Below, piece by piece: positions 1-10,236 of a DNA stretch of 64,000 nucleotides. The position numbers and the translations under genes are program-made. The DNA lies in contig JAYKKT010000041.1 in assembly GCA_036023115.1 (NCBI GenBank), positions 4,737,501 to 4,801,500 of the forward strand, read 5' to 3'. The stretch comes from Brasenia schreberi (lineage: Eukaryota > Streptophyta > Magnoliopsida > Nymphaeales > Cabombaceae). How positions within the stretch are numbered: the stretch's first letter is position 1; each line of letters begins with the position of its first letter. The notes under the pieces were generated by a model. It searched no databases and was not told where the DNA came from. It worked only from the letters and a program-made list of their open reading frames with translations.

Positions 1-2703
1 CAGATCCCTATCGTGTGCCATGTTAAAAGTTAACTCACAATAAGCTAGATCATTCTTTATTGTTTCTTTCCAACACTTTTGTCGTCCTCCTCTAGATCTT
101 TTAATACTTTCCAAATTTAGCTTTTCATACCTTCTTATAGGCCTTTGCTTTCTAATGTTTCTCTCCATAATTCCAATTTTCTATTAACTTTTTCCTTAGA
201 CTCCTCCACTAATACAATGTCATCTGCAAATAACATACACCAAGGTACTTTATCTTAAATATATTTTGTTAACTCATCAATCACCATTATAAATAAGTAC
301 GGACTTAAAGTTGATCCTTGATATAACCCAATATTAACTTCAAAGAAGTCTATCATTCCTTCATGAGTCCTCACACATGTTTTTGCACCATGATACATGT
401 CTCTTATAAGGTTAATATATGTCAATAGGATACCTCTTTTTTCCAAAGTTCTCCAAAGAACCTCCCTCGATACCCTATCATTAGCTTTTTCTAGATCAAT
501 AAATATAATGTGAAGGTCTTTCTTTTTTGCTCTAAAATGTTCCATAAGACGTCTCAAAAGGTGAATAGCTTCAACAGTAGATCTGCCAGACATGAATCCA
601 AATTGGTTGTCTATTGTACTTGTCTTAACCTACGTTCGATAATTCTTTCCCACAATTTCATAGTATGGCTCATTAACTTGATATCTCGATAATTCACACA
701 ATTTTGAATGTCTCCCTTGTTCTTATATATGGGTATAAGTGTACTTGCTCTCCATTCCTCGGGCATCTTTTGGTTTTTCTATATTTCATTAAATAGTCTT
801 CTGAGCCAAGTGATTCTTATTTCTCCTAGTATTTTCCAAACTTCTACAGTAATATTATCTGGTCCTACCGATTTACCACCATTCATATGTTTAAGAGCCT
901 CTTTCACTTCATTCCTTTCAATATGTCGGTAGAAATTGTGGTTTATAAACTTTTCTGATTTGGCTAACTCTCCTAAACTAATATTAACATCTTTATTTTT
1001 ATTAAAAAACTTATAAAAATAGTTTTTCCATCTATTTCTTATATCATCATTTGCCACTAGAATTTTTTCATCCTCATCCTTCATGCATCTAACATAATTA
1101 AGATCTTTAGTTTTCTTATCTCTAGCCCTAGCTATCCTAAAAATATCTCTTTCACCCTATTTTGAGTTGAGTTTTTTATATAAATCCTCCTAAATTTTAG
1201 CTTTTGCTTCACTCACGGCCTTTTTTGCTTCCTTATTTGCTTTCTTATAAGCCTCTAAAGTTTCACTAGTTTTCTTAGCATAATGTAATTTGTAGCATGC
1301 CCTCTTTGCCTTGATTTTATTTTGTACTACTTCACTCCACCACCAAGCTTCTTTTTGTGTCGGTACACCTCCCTTAGATACCCCTAACACATCTTTCACC
1401 ACTTTCCTAATACGTATAGCCATATTGTTCCACATATCATAGGGTGTACCAACATAACTCCAAACATCTCCTTGAAGGACTTTCTGTTTAAATATATCAT
1501 TTTTCTCACTTTTGAGATTCCACCATTTAGTCTCAATAGCTCGATGCACTCTTTTCTTCTTTGTCCATTTTTTTATTCGTAAATCCATAACTAAAAGTCT
1601 AAAAGTCGACGTTGGGTGGTTAAGCTTTCTCTTGGAATTACCTTACAATCTTTACAATACACTCTATCTTTTTTCTATAAATAAAGTAATCAATTTGTGT
1701 TTGTGATAAGCCACTCTTATAAGTAATTAAATGTTCATCTCGTTTTTTGAAGATTGTATTGACTATAAAGAGATCAAATGCCATAGCAAAATTTAAAATC
1801 TCCCTACCTTCCTCATTTATATCCCCAAAACCAAAGTTTTCATGAATCCCTTGATATCCTAATGCCTCTTTACCGACATGTCCATTTAAGTTTCCTCCTA
1901 AACAAATCATCTCCCTTTGTGGAATCTTTTGAATCACCTTATCTAACTCTTCCCAAAAAGCTGTCTTTATACTATCTTCTAGTCCTACTTGGGGTGCGTA
2001 AGCACAAACTATATTCAAAACCTTTCCTCCTAACACTAATCTCAACGTTATGATTCGGTCACCATATCGTTGTATGTCTACTACACTATCCTTTAAATCT
2101 TTATTTATAATAATACCAACTCTGTTTCGAGCCTTTTCTTTACCTGAGTACCATAATTTAAAACTTGTATCCTCTATCTCCTTTGCTTTTTCTCCAACCC
2201 ATTTTTGTCTCTTGTAAACATAGAATATGAATCTTTCTTCGAATCATAGTATCTACCACCTCCATTAATTTACCCGATAATGTTCCGATATTCCAAGAAC
2301 CAATACGAATCTTATTATCTAGGACTAGCTTCCTTACCCCCCGCATCTGTCCATAATCAAAATGCGGAGACCCTTTCTGAAAATTTTTCACTACATTCGG
2401 GCGGCAATGTAGCGGGACTAACTTCTTTACCCACACCCGTCCATGATGTGGGAACCCTCTCTGCAATTGATTCAATACATTCGGGCGAAAATGTAGTGGC
2501 CCTTGCTTACTTATTACTGCATTCGAGCTCTGCAGCACGTCGCTAGGCAGGGACGCCCCAAAGCAATGCTCATAATTTTTGTAATCCATGTTATAAAAAT
2601 AAGACAAAGTTTTATGTTGGCTGTCGGAAGCCTAACACAACTCTCCTCCTTTATCTGGGCTTGGGATCGGCAATGCAAGGGTGATCCCTTACATGGGCTG
2701 ACT
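1..2703 (-). mobile_element. RTE-clade LINE, copy 1, 3' end outside window, defective
   Basis: Non-LTR retrotransposon read right to left. Its single protein had an apurinic-type endonuclease followed by reverse transcriptase. Visible pieces are the endonuclease start (2607-2158, with [12 protein letters not shown] and LCLQETK), the endonuclease end (2045-1638, with QTQIDYF), a linker (1588-1190) and RT parts (1084-779 and 593-255, with FIDLEKA). Stops and frameshifts separate them. Compared with the full copy at 31.0-34.3 kb, about 525 bp of the RT C-terminal part is missing at the junction near 141. The 5' end (right) ends about 2703, directly against Copia gag sequence, so the LINE probably inserted into that Copia element. 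Plant databases often label this protein 'craniofacial development protein 2-like'; that name does not reflect a host function. Confidence 0.9.
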
Positions 2704-4220
2704 TAGAAGTTTTGATAAGTTCGAAAAACCTCAAAAATTGGATGAATTTCAAGAGTTTTTAAATAATCAATATTTATTTTTGTTTATGCATGGTTTAAGA
2801 GACGAATTTGAAAACATTAGATCAAATTTAATACATAGAAAACCTAGATCAAAAGGAGACTCGCTTTTTGCCGATCTTGTTATGGAAAAAAGAATGTTGA
2901 AAAATATCAATGTTGCAAAAGAAGTCGTTCTTGTCGCCTCAAAATCAGGAGCTAATATGAAGATGTACAAGCCTCCGCATGTGAAAAACTTCGAAGGGAC
3001 AAATCAGATTTTGAATCTTGTAATGTAACCCAATATGCTACCCTTTGGCATAAACAACTTTGACATTTGGATATACACAAATTATGTAATTTTCCTTTCT
3101 TAAAAAAAATTAGGGAACAAAACCTTGAATGTAAAGAGTGTATTCTTGGAAAGATGCATCATCTTCCGTTTGAGGAAAGAAACTATGTATCAAGCAAAGC
3201 TTTTGAATTAATACGTTCTGATGTTTGGGGTCATGCTCATGTTGTTTATAAGGGAGGAGTTCAATATTATGTGATATTTGTAGATGACTTCACTCGCTTT
3301 ACTTGGATATATCTTTTGAAGCATAGATCGGAAGTATTTGAAAAGTTTATAACCTTTTGCAACTTTGGTTAAAAATCAATTTGGATTCACCATTAAAATT
3401 CTTAGATCTGATTCGGGAGGAGAATATGTGTCAAATGAGTTTCAAAAGTTTGTTGAAACTAATGGGATTTTGCATAAAAAATCTTGCTAGCAATATTCCT
3501 AAGTTTTTATGGGCAGAAGCTACTCTTACTGTTGTATATCTTATTAACAGAATGCCTTCATCCAAACTTGAAAATATTTCTCCTGTTGAAAAACTATATA
3601 ATCTTCCTCCTTATTATGAAAGACTTAGAGTTTTTGGGTGCTGATGCTTTGTTTATACGGATAAAAATGATGAATTGTATTCTAGGGCTATTAAATGTGT
3701 ATTTCTTGGTTATGGTATAGACAAAAAGGTTATAGATGTTTTGATCATGTTAATGATAAATTGTATGTTTCTAAGGATGTAAAATTCTTTGAACATGATG
3801 CTTACTATAAGTCTAAATCTTTAGAAAGATTTGAATCTTCAATATCTCAAGATTTCTTTGATCTAGAAGAAGACGATGATTGTGACCCTGAAGCTCATCA
3901 AGATATTTCTCTTAAGAATGGTGGTGTCCAAAATGAAATTGTTGATCCTAACCCATCATTAAACCCTTTTCATTGCATTATACACGATGTCATAGAGAAT
4001 CTGATAACATGTGTCTAGAACCTAGAGTTTCAAAACCTCCTCAATGTTTTGTTTCATATGAATCTTTTGAACCTTAGAGCAAAACTTTGATTGCAACTCT
4101 TCATCAAGTTAAAGAACCCAAATTTTATCATCAATCTAAAGGTATTCTAGAATGGGAAGATGCTATGAGGGATGAACTTAGAGTCTAAAACAAAGCTCAG
4201 ACATGGACTGTTGTACCCAT

Positions 4221-4624
4221 TGTTAATGTAATAGGGGAACGGGCCAGTAGGGCCCGTGCAGTCCCAGCAAAAAGGAGGGCCAGGGCCAGCATGACCCTGG
4301 CCATTCCGTTGGAAGCTCCAACGGCTAGTGGCCGTTGGAGCTCCCAACGGCTAGTGCTGGCCGGCCAGCACTAGTGTATGTGTTGGCCCTTTGGACCTTG
4401 TTTTCATTTCTTCTTCCAACCACCTTATGTTGTCTATAAGTACTACTTCAATTCATTAATAAAGTATGCAGTCTTACTACTTCTTGACTTGTTTTGTATG
4501 TGCTTCCACTCTTGTTAATAATTCTTGAAGATACACATTCGTGAGTGAATGTCATTTGACTCTTGACGACTTGGTGATATTGATTCGTGCCACATCAACC
4601 TTTGATCATCGATAATTATTTACA
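4221..4624 (+). mobile_element. Solo Copia LTR nested in Copia A
   Basis: A 404-bp block starts TGTTAATGTAATAGG, ends ATTATTTACA and is flanked by a perfect 5-bp duplication CCCAT (4216-4220 and 4625-4629). Removing it rejoins the RT reading frame exactly (TVVP followed by MPKDKK). It resembles the 3' LTR at 6042-6444 in its ends, its GC-rich repeated block (CAACGGCTAGTG) and a TATA-like box at about 4431. This is the expected product of LTR-LTR recombination of a later insertion of a related family. Confidence 0.93.
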
Positions 4625-6041
4625 CCCATGCCTAAAGATAAGAAGGTTATTGGATGTCGATGGGTCTACAAAATTAAAACTCATAGCAATGGTCATATTG
4701 AGAGATATAAGGCTAGATTGGTTGCAAAGGGTTATGCCTAAGAATATAGAATTGATTATGACGAAATGTTTGCTCTGGTTGCTAGAATGACTACAATTAA
4801 AATTCTCATAACTCTTAGTGTCATTAAAAATTGGGATATATATCAACTTGATGTTAAAAATGCTTTTTTGAATGGTTAATTGACTGAATATGTTTATATG
4901 ACTTCCCCTCCCTGTTTTAATGTTTCCCAGGATCATGTTCTTAAAATGCAAAATGCACTATATGGCCTGAAACAAACTCCCAAGGCTTGGTTTGATCGAT
5001 TTGAAAAATCCATGCATCTGGATAACTTTATATCTTATTATATTGACATTGCTTTGTTTGTACAAAAGACAGAAGCAGGTATTGTTATTTTACTCTTATA
5101 TGTGGATGATATGGGAGTGATGAAGCAGGCATTTAAGAGGTTAAACATAACCTTCACCAGGAGTTTGACATGAAAGACTTAAGCCTTCTTAACTATTTTT
5201 TGGGCATTGAAATCACTAGAAACAATTGTGGTTACTTTATGTCTAAGACTAAATTTGCAAATGATATAATTGAAAGGTCAGGTATCAATGACAACAAAAC
5301 AGTGGACACTCCTGAAGTTCTTGGTACTAAGTTAAGATCCACTGATGGAAAAAGATTAGATGACCCCGCCCCTTAGAGACAACTCATAGGTGCCCTTACC
5401 TATCCCACTATTACTCGACCTAATATCTCATGCAGTCCACACAACTAGTCAATTTCAGCAAACACCTACTTCTGTTCATATGAGTGTTGTTTTGCGCATT
5501 ATTCGATATGTTAAAAACTCTTCAAACAAGGGGGTTATCTTAACTTCTTTGTCTTTTGATTTATCTGTGTATACGGATGCTGACTGGGGTGGAGATGTCA
5601 ACAAAAGATACTCTACAACTGGTTTTTATGTTTTTCTAGGTGAAACACTTATTTCCTGGAAGTGTAACAAGCAACAGAAGGTGTCACTTTCTTCAACCGA
5701 AGCAGAATATCAAGCCATGGCTACTACGACTACGGAGATTTCTTGGATTACAGTTGTTTTGTGCGATATGGGTGTTACTTCTCAGCAACCTTCCACTATG
5801 TATTGTGACAATAAAAGCACCATGTATATTGCCTCCAACAACACCTTCCATGAACAGACAAAGCATATTGAGATGGATTGTCATTTTGTTCGTGAAGAAT
5901 GCTTGCAAAAGAAAATAACTTTGTGTTATGTCACATCAGAGATGCAACTAGCTGATTTCTTCACCAAATCTCTCTCGACCACTCGTTTTCATTTTTTGTT
6001 AGACAAACTTTCGGTATATACACTGTAAGTTTGAGGGGGGG

Positions 6042-6444
6042 TGTTAATTGTAATAGGTGGCACGAGCCATTAGGGCCCGTGCACTCTTGGAGCATGGCGC
6101 GAGCCACTAGGGCCCGCATGACCATTGGAGGCCAACGACATGCTGGCCTGGCCAGCAACTAGTCGTTGGACTCCAACGGCTAGTACTGGCCGCCCAACAC
6201 TTGCCTCTTTGTTAGCCCCTTTTGTTCATTATGTTCATGTGTATAAACCCTATAAATACTCCTTCATCTCATCAATAAATGTATGTTGTCTTGCACAACT
6301 TTTGTTTGTGATTTGACTTGTTTGTTCGACACTCTTGTTGTGTTGTTTGTGTGTGACATCCATACTTAGATGTTTTGAGATCTTGGTGCTTTGACAAATT
6401 GCAACTTGGACGATTCAACCTTCGATTATCAACAACTATTTACA
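6042..6444 (+). repeat. 3' LTR of Copia A
   Basis: 403 bp from TGTTAATTGTAATAGG to CTATTTACA, preceded by the polypurine tract TTTGAGGGGGGG (6030-6041). It carries a TATA box in CCCTATAAATACTCC near 6250. The following bases, ATACT, would be the target duplication, but the partner copy lies outside the window. Confidence 0.9.
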
Positions 6445-6598
6445 ATACTAACATATGTATATCTCATTAACAAGATGACTAATACTCTACTATACGGTAA
6501 GTATCCATAGAGGATTATTAATCCATATGATAAATCGTTTCATATTTCAATCTGTATCTTTGGATGTGTGTTATGTTAATATCCACTCACATGTCTGA

Positions 6599-6963
6599 GA
6601 TAAGCTAGATCCTAGAGCCATGAAATGTATTTTTATTGGATACTCCACTTCTCAAAAGGGATCACCCATGTAAGAGATCACCCTTACATGGTCGATCCCA
6701 AGCCTGGATAAAGGAGGAGGGTTGCATTAGGCTTCTAACAGCCAGCGTAAAGCTTTGTCAAACTTATGTATCATGGATTCCACAAATTATGATAAGACTC
6801 TCTGGAAATAAAGAATCATATAGTCAACCCCATCTAGTATGGGAAAAGGCTTAGTTGTTATTGTACTCCACTTCTCAAAAGGGGTATAAATGATAAGTTG
6901 GATCTTGGAGCCACAAAATGTATTTTTATTGAATACTCTATTTCTCAAAAGGGGTATAAATGG
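6599..6963 (+). repeat. Tandem duplication of Copia B segment, one copy interrupted
   Basis: A roughly 75-bp segment (GATAAG...AAATGTATTTTTATTG...CTCAAAAGGGGTATAAAT) occurs twice in a row. The first copy, starting at 6599, is split by the short RTE-derived element. The second, at about 6893-6963, is uninterrupted. The copies differ at several sites, so the duplication is not recent. Confidence 0.75.
6661..6863 (+). mobile_element. Short RTE-derived SINE-like element, copy 1
   Basis: 203 bp flanked by a 20-bp direct repeat, TACTCCACTTCTCAAAAGGG (6641-6660 and 6864-6883). The first ~130 bp match the 5' end of the RTE LINE (GGATAAAGGAGGAGGGTTG, ACAGCCAGCGTAAA). The last ~65 bp match the LINE 3' end (CTAGTATGGGAAAAGGCTTA, then a GTT-rich tail). 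Nothing of the protein remains. The long target duplication and the tail indicate target-primed insertion using RTE machinery. Confidence 0.87.
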
Positions 6964-8011
6964 TATGATCCAATGCATCAAAAGATTTATGTTTCCTTGG
7001 ATATTACCTTCTTTGAATAAACTCCTTATTTTTCTTCTAAGGGGAGTCTTCTAATCATGTAATAAAATCCACCCATATCCTTCTTGTAAGTCCCATCAAA
7101 GTAGAATTTGATCTCACTAGAAATGAAAATTGATATTGCTCCTAAGGAAATTTAGACTTCCTTTCGTAGAGAAAGGAAAGTGGTGATGCCCTAAGCTAAA
7201 GTTAACATAACCAATGACTTCTTCTCAAATTAAGATCAGTTACCTCCCATAGTTCTTGAATTTGACCTTCTCATCGCTATTCGAATAGATAAGAGGTATT
7301 GTACTCTTTATTCTATTTCTCACTATGTCTCTTACCAAAATACTTCACAAAACTATCAAAAGTGTGTTATGAATGTTGAACTACATCTTATACCTAGAAA
7401 TATTAAGAAAGTTAACCAATCCCATCAATAGAAGGAGGCCATGCAAAGTGAATTAGTTGCACGGCAAAAGAATAATACTTAGACGATTGTTGATTTTCCC
7501 CCACTCAGAAAACCAATGGATTACAAGTGTGTATACAAAGTTAAATTCAAAGCTAATGAAAGTCCTGAGTGTTACAAGGTAAGGCTAGTAGCCAAGGGAT
7601 TTAGTCGGTCATATAAAATTGACTATAATGAGAATTTGTTCCCGTTGCAAAACTTACAAGTATAAGAGTTATAATAAGCTTAGTTGTATACTAAGAATGG
7701 GATATGTGGTAGTTGGATGTGAAAAATACATTTCTACAAGGTCTCAATGAAGAAGTTTATATGGATTTACTTACAAGATTTAATGATAAGGGATTGAAGG
7801 GTAAGGTATGCAAACCGAATAAAGCTATATATGGCCTTAAGCAATCTCCAAGAGCTTGGTTTAAAAAATTTAATGAAGGTGTAATCAGCTTGGGATATCA
7901 AAAGAAGCATGAATTATCATACTTTATTCAACAAAAGAAAGAAGAAAATATATATTTTGATTGTTTATGCATACGGTATTATTGTCATAGGAGATGATGT
8001 TGAAGAGGTTA

Positions 8012-9660
8012 CCTTGTGTGACTACTTATCCACTTAACATCTTCATTTCTGCTACGGACATCTTTTGTACATCTTCATAATTAACTGTCCAACACTTAGA
8101 ACCATAAAATATAGCTGGTCTAATTGATGCTCTATAATATTTGCCTTTCAACTTTAATGGTATCTTCTTATAACATAGAATACATGTTGCCCCTCTCCAT
8201 TTTAAACAATCATCATTAATTATATTCGTAACATCTCTAACAATTTTTCTATCACTCTACAAAATTGACCCTAGGTATTTAAAATTTTCCTTAAAAAGAT
8301 TTAATGTGTGTCAATCTTAATTTAAGATCATCTTTGACTTCATTCTTTTGAATACGCCGATAGAAATTGCGGTTTATATACTTTTCTGATTTGGCTAACT
8401 CTCCTAAGTTAATACTATCATCTGTATTTTCATTAAAAAACTTATAAAAATAAGTTTTCCATCTATTTTTTATATCATCGTTCACCACTAGAATCTTCTC
8501 ATCCCCATCTTTGATGCATCTAACAAAAGTAAGATCTTTAGTTTTCTTATCTCTAGACTTAGCAATCCTAAAAGTATTTATTTTACCTTCTTTTGAGTTA
8601 AACTTTTTATATAAATCCTCCTAAAGTTTGACTTTTGTTTTACTAACGGCTTTTTTCACTTCTTTCCTAGCTTTCTTGTAAGCCTCCTAAGTTTCACTAG
8701 TCTTCTTGGCATAATGAAATTTTCACTAGTCTTCTTTGCCTTGATTTTTATCTTACACCACTTCACTTCACCACCAAGTTTCTTTTTGTGCCGGTACGCC
8801 TTCCCTAGATTTGCCTAATACCTCTTTTGCCACTTATTGTATAGGCATATTGTTACACATATTAGAAGGCATACCTACATAACTCCAAGCATTTTCTTGA
8901 AAAACTTTCTGTTTAAATATATCTTCTTTCTTACATTTGAGGTTTCACCATCTAGTCTGAATACCTCTATGCACTCTATTCTTCTTTGTTCAATTTTTTA
9001 CGTGCAAATTCATTACTAAAAGTCAATGTTGAATAGTTAAGCTTTCTCCTAGAATTACCTTGCAATCATTACAACACGATCTATCTTTTTTCTACAAACA
9101 AAATAATCAATTTGTGTTTGTCACAAGCCACTCTTATTAGTAATTAAATGTTCTATCTCATTTTTTGAAAATTGAATTGACTATAAAGAGATCAAAAGCT
9201 ATAGCAAAATTTAAAATCTCCCTACCCTCCTCATTTGTATCCCTAAAACCTTAGTTTTCATGAATACCTTGATATCCTAATGCCTCTTTACCGACATGTC
9301 CATTTAAGTCTCCTCCCAAACAAATCATTTCCCTTTATGCAATTCTTTAAATTAGCTTATCTAACTCCTCCCAAAAAGTCTTTTTTATACTATCTTCTAA
9401 TCCCACTTGGGGTACATAAGCACAAATTATATTGAAAGCCTCTACTCCTAACACTAATTTCACCGTCGTAATTCGGTCACCATATCGTTGTATATCTACT
9501 ACACCATCCTTTAAATCTTTATTTATAACAATCCCAACTCCATTTCGAGCATTTTCCTTTCATGAGTACCATAATTTAAAACTTATATTCCCAATCTCCT
9601 TTGCTTTTTCTCCAACCCACTTTCTCAATTTTCTTTCCTAAGCCCTTTCCTTAACACCAT
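8012..9660 (-). mobile_element. RTE LINE, copy 3, strongly decayed
   Basis: Diverged relative of the full RTE copy, read right to left. Recognisable endonuclease (about 9640-9060), linker (9000-8600) and RT fragments (8488-8291, then 8280-8012). An internal deletion near 8320 joins sequence matching 31.68 kb to sequence matching 32.51 kb of the full copy, losing about 0.8 kb of RT. About 330 bp of the 3' end is also missing. It is more diverged than copies 1 and 2, so probably older. A short CACCATCTAGT...TTGTTGTTG stretch at 9648-9680 resembles the 3' end of another RTE copy in the opposite direction. Confidence 0.82.
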
Positions 9661-10166
9661 CTAGTCAAAAATTGTTGTTGTTATTGGATAACATGTTCCT
9701 GATTTTTGAGTTTTACGGGGAAATTTTTAGTTTTTTGACTTTTAGTATCTTTAGACTTGTTTAGTACAACTTTTGCCATATGTGACATCTGTTTTGTTTA
9801 CATGACTGCTCTTCAATAGGTCACAGTATGCAACACATGCAGAAACATGCACGCAGCCACACAACACAACCATAGACATACAGATACACATTGTAAACTA
9901 GTACTTACAGCAAGCATGAGGCATCATCAGACTAGTCAAAGGATATGGATGACTAGCACAAACTTGCAGCTAGTTTCAGAATTCAATATGACACCAAAAT
10001 GAACACTAGGACATCAAAAGTGATGCCATGTATCTTCTCAAAAATGAATAGAGAAACCAATGTCAGACCCATAAACTACTGATGGAAAAAATTGCTTGAA
10101 ATGCAAGAAACATAAACTAAATGAGAACATATTTAGGTAAAGGAAAATCTGACAAAAACGACCTAC
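9661..10166. other. Intron 7 sequence next to exon 7, no feature seen
   Basis: AT-rich sequence without transposon or coding similarity that I recognise. It is probably original intron sequence of the RNase H2B gene downstream of its exon 7. I searched it on the minus strand for the next exon and found none. Confidence 0.5.
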
Positions 10167-10236
10167 ATGTATCTTTCTCATTTCTAACTGAGTACATCTT
10201 GTCAAGTGTTGGTAATGTCAACTTCAGATTCTCTAC
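10167..10236 (-). CDS. RNASEH2B: RNASEH2B exon 7 (last one visible)
   Basis: 70 bp; acceptor CTTTTCTTTCAG, donor GTAGGT. Encodes [20 protein letters not shown] and KDT plus 1 nt of the next codon. The next exon is not in the window, so intron 7 exceeds 10.1 kb. Confidence 0.88.

Larger units (their letters stand above)
2705..6444 (+). mobile_element. Copia retrotransposon A, 5' part outside window, defective
   Basis: Ty1/Copia element read left to right. In order: gag C-terminal part (2738-3028), the integrase zinc region and core (3040-3470), integrase tail (3484-4018), RT (4040-5200, with YVDDM) and RNase H (5390-6028, with TDADWGG, TEAEYQAM and CDNKST), then a purine tract and the 3' LTR. 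The zinc knuckle and protease are deleted near 3020. A deletion near 3485 removes the integrase segment that should carry the catalytic Glu. Several stops and frameshifts are present. A solo LTR interrupts RT at 4221-4624. The 5' LTR and gag start are not in the window, because the LINE at 1-2703 lies between. It sits in intron 7 of the host gene, antisense to it. Confidence 0.88.
6445..8011 (+). pseudogene. Copia B fragment (integrase tail to RT)
   Basis: Remnant of a second Copia lineage into which Copia A appears to have inserted. It begins in the integrase tail (VYLINKMT at 6450), continues through the DPRAMKCIFIGYS region (6600-7020), a linker (7040-7430) and RT (7490-8000, with MDVKNTFLQG and AIYGLKQSPRAWF). 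It has many stops and frameshifts. It most resembles the decayed Copia at 51.4-53.6 kb. It ends abruptly near 8011, where the third RTE copy starts. Confidence 0.8.

Noticed and set aside
1190..1588. 132-residue frame looking like a separate Lys-rich protein
   Set aside because: It is the linker between endonuclease and RT of the RTE LINE; the same stretch is part of the long frame in the full copy.
9840..9905. ACACA/CACAG-rich stretch as a possible promoter or regulatory repeat
   Set aside because: Short and irregular; lies deep in intron 7 without supporting signals.
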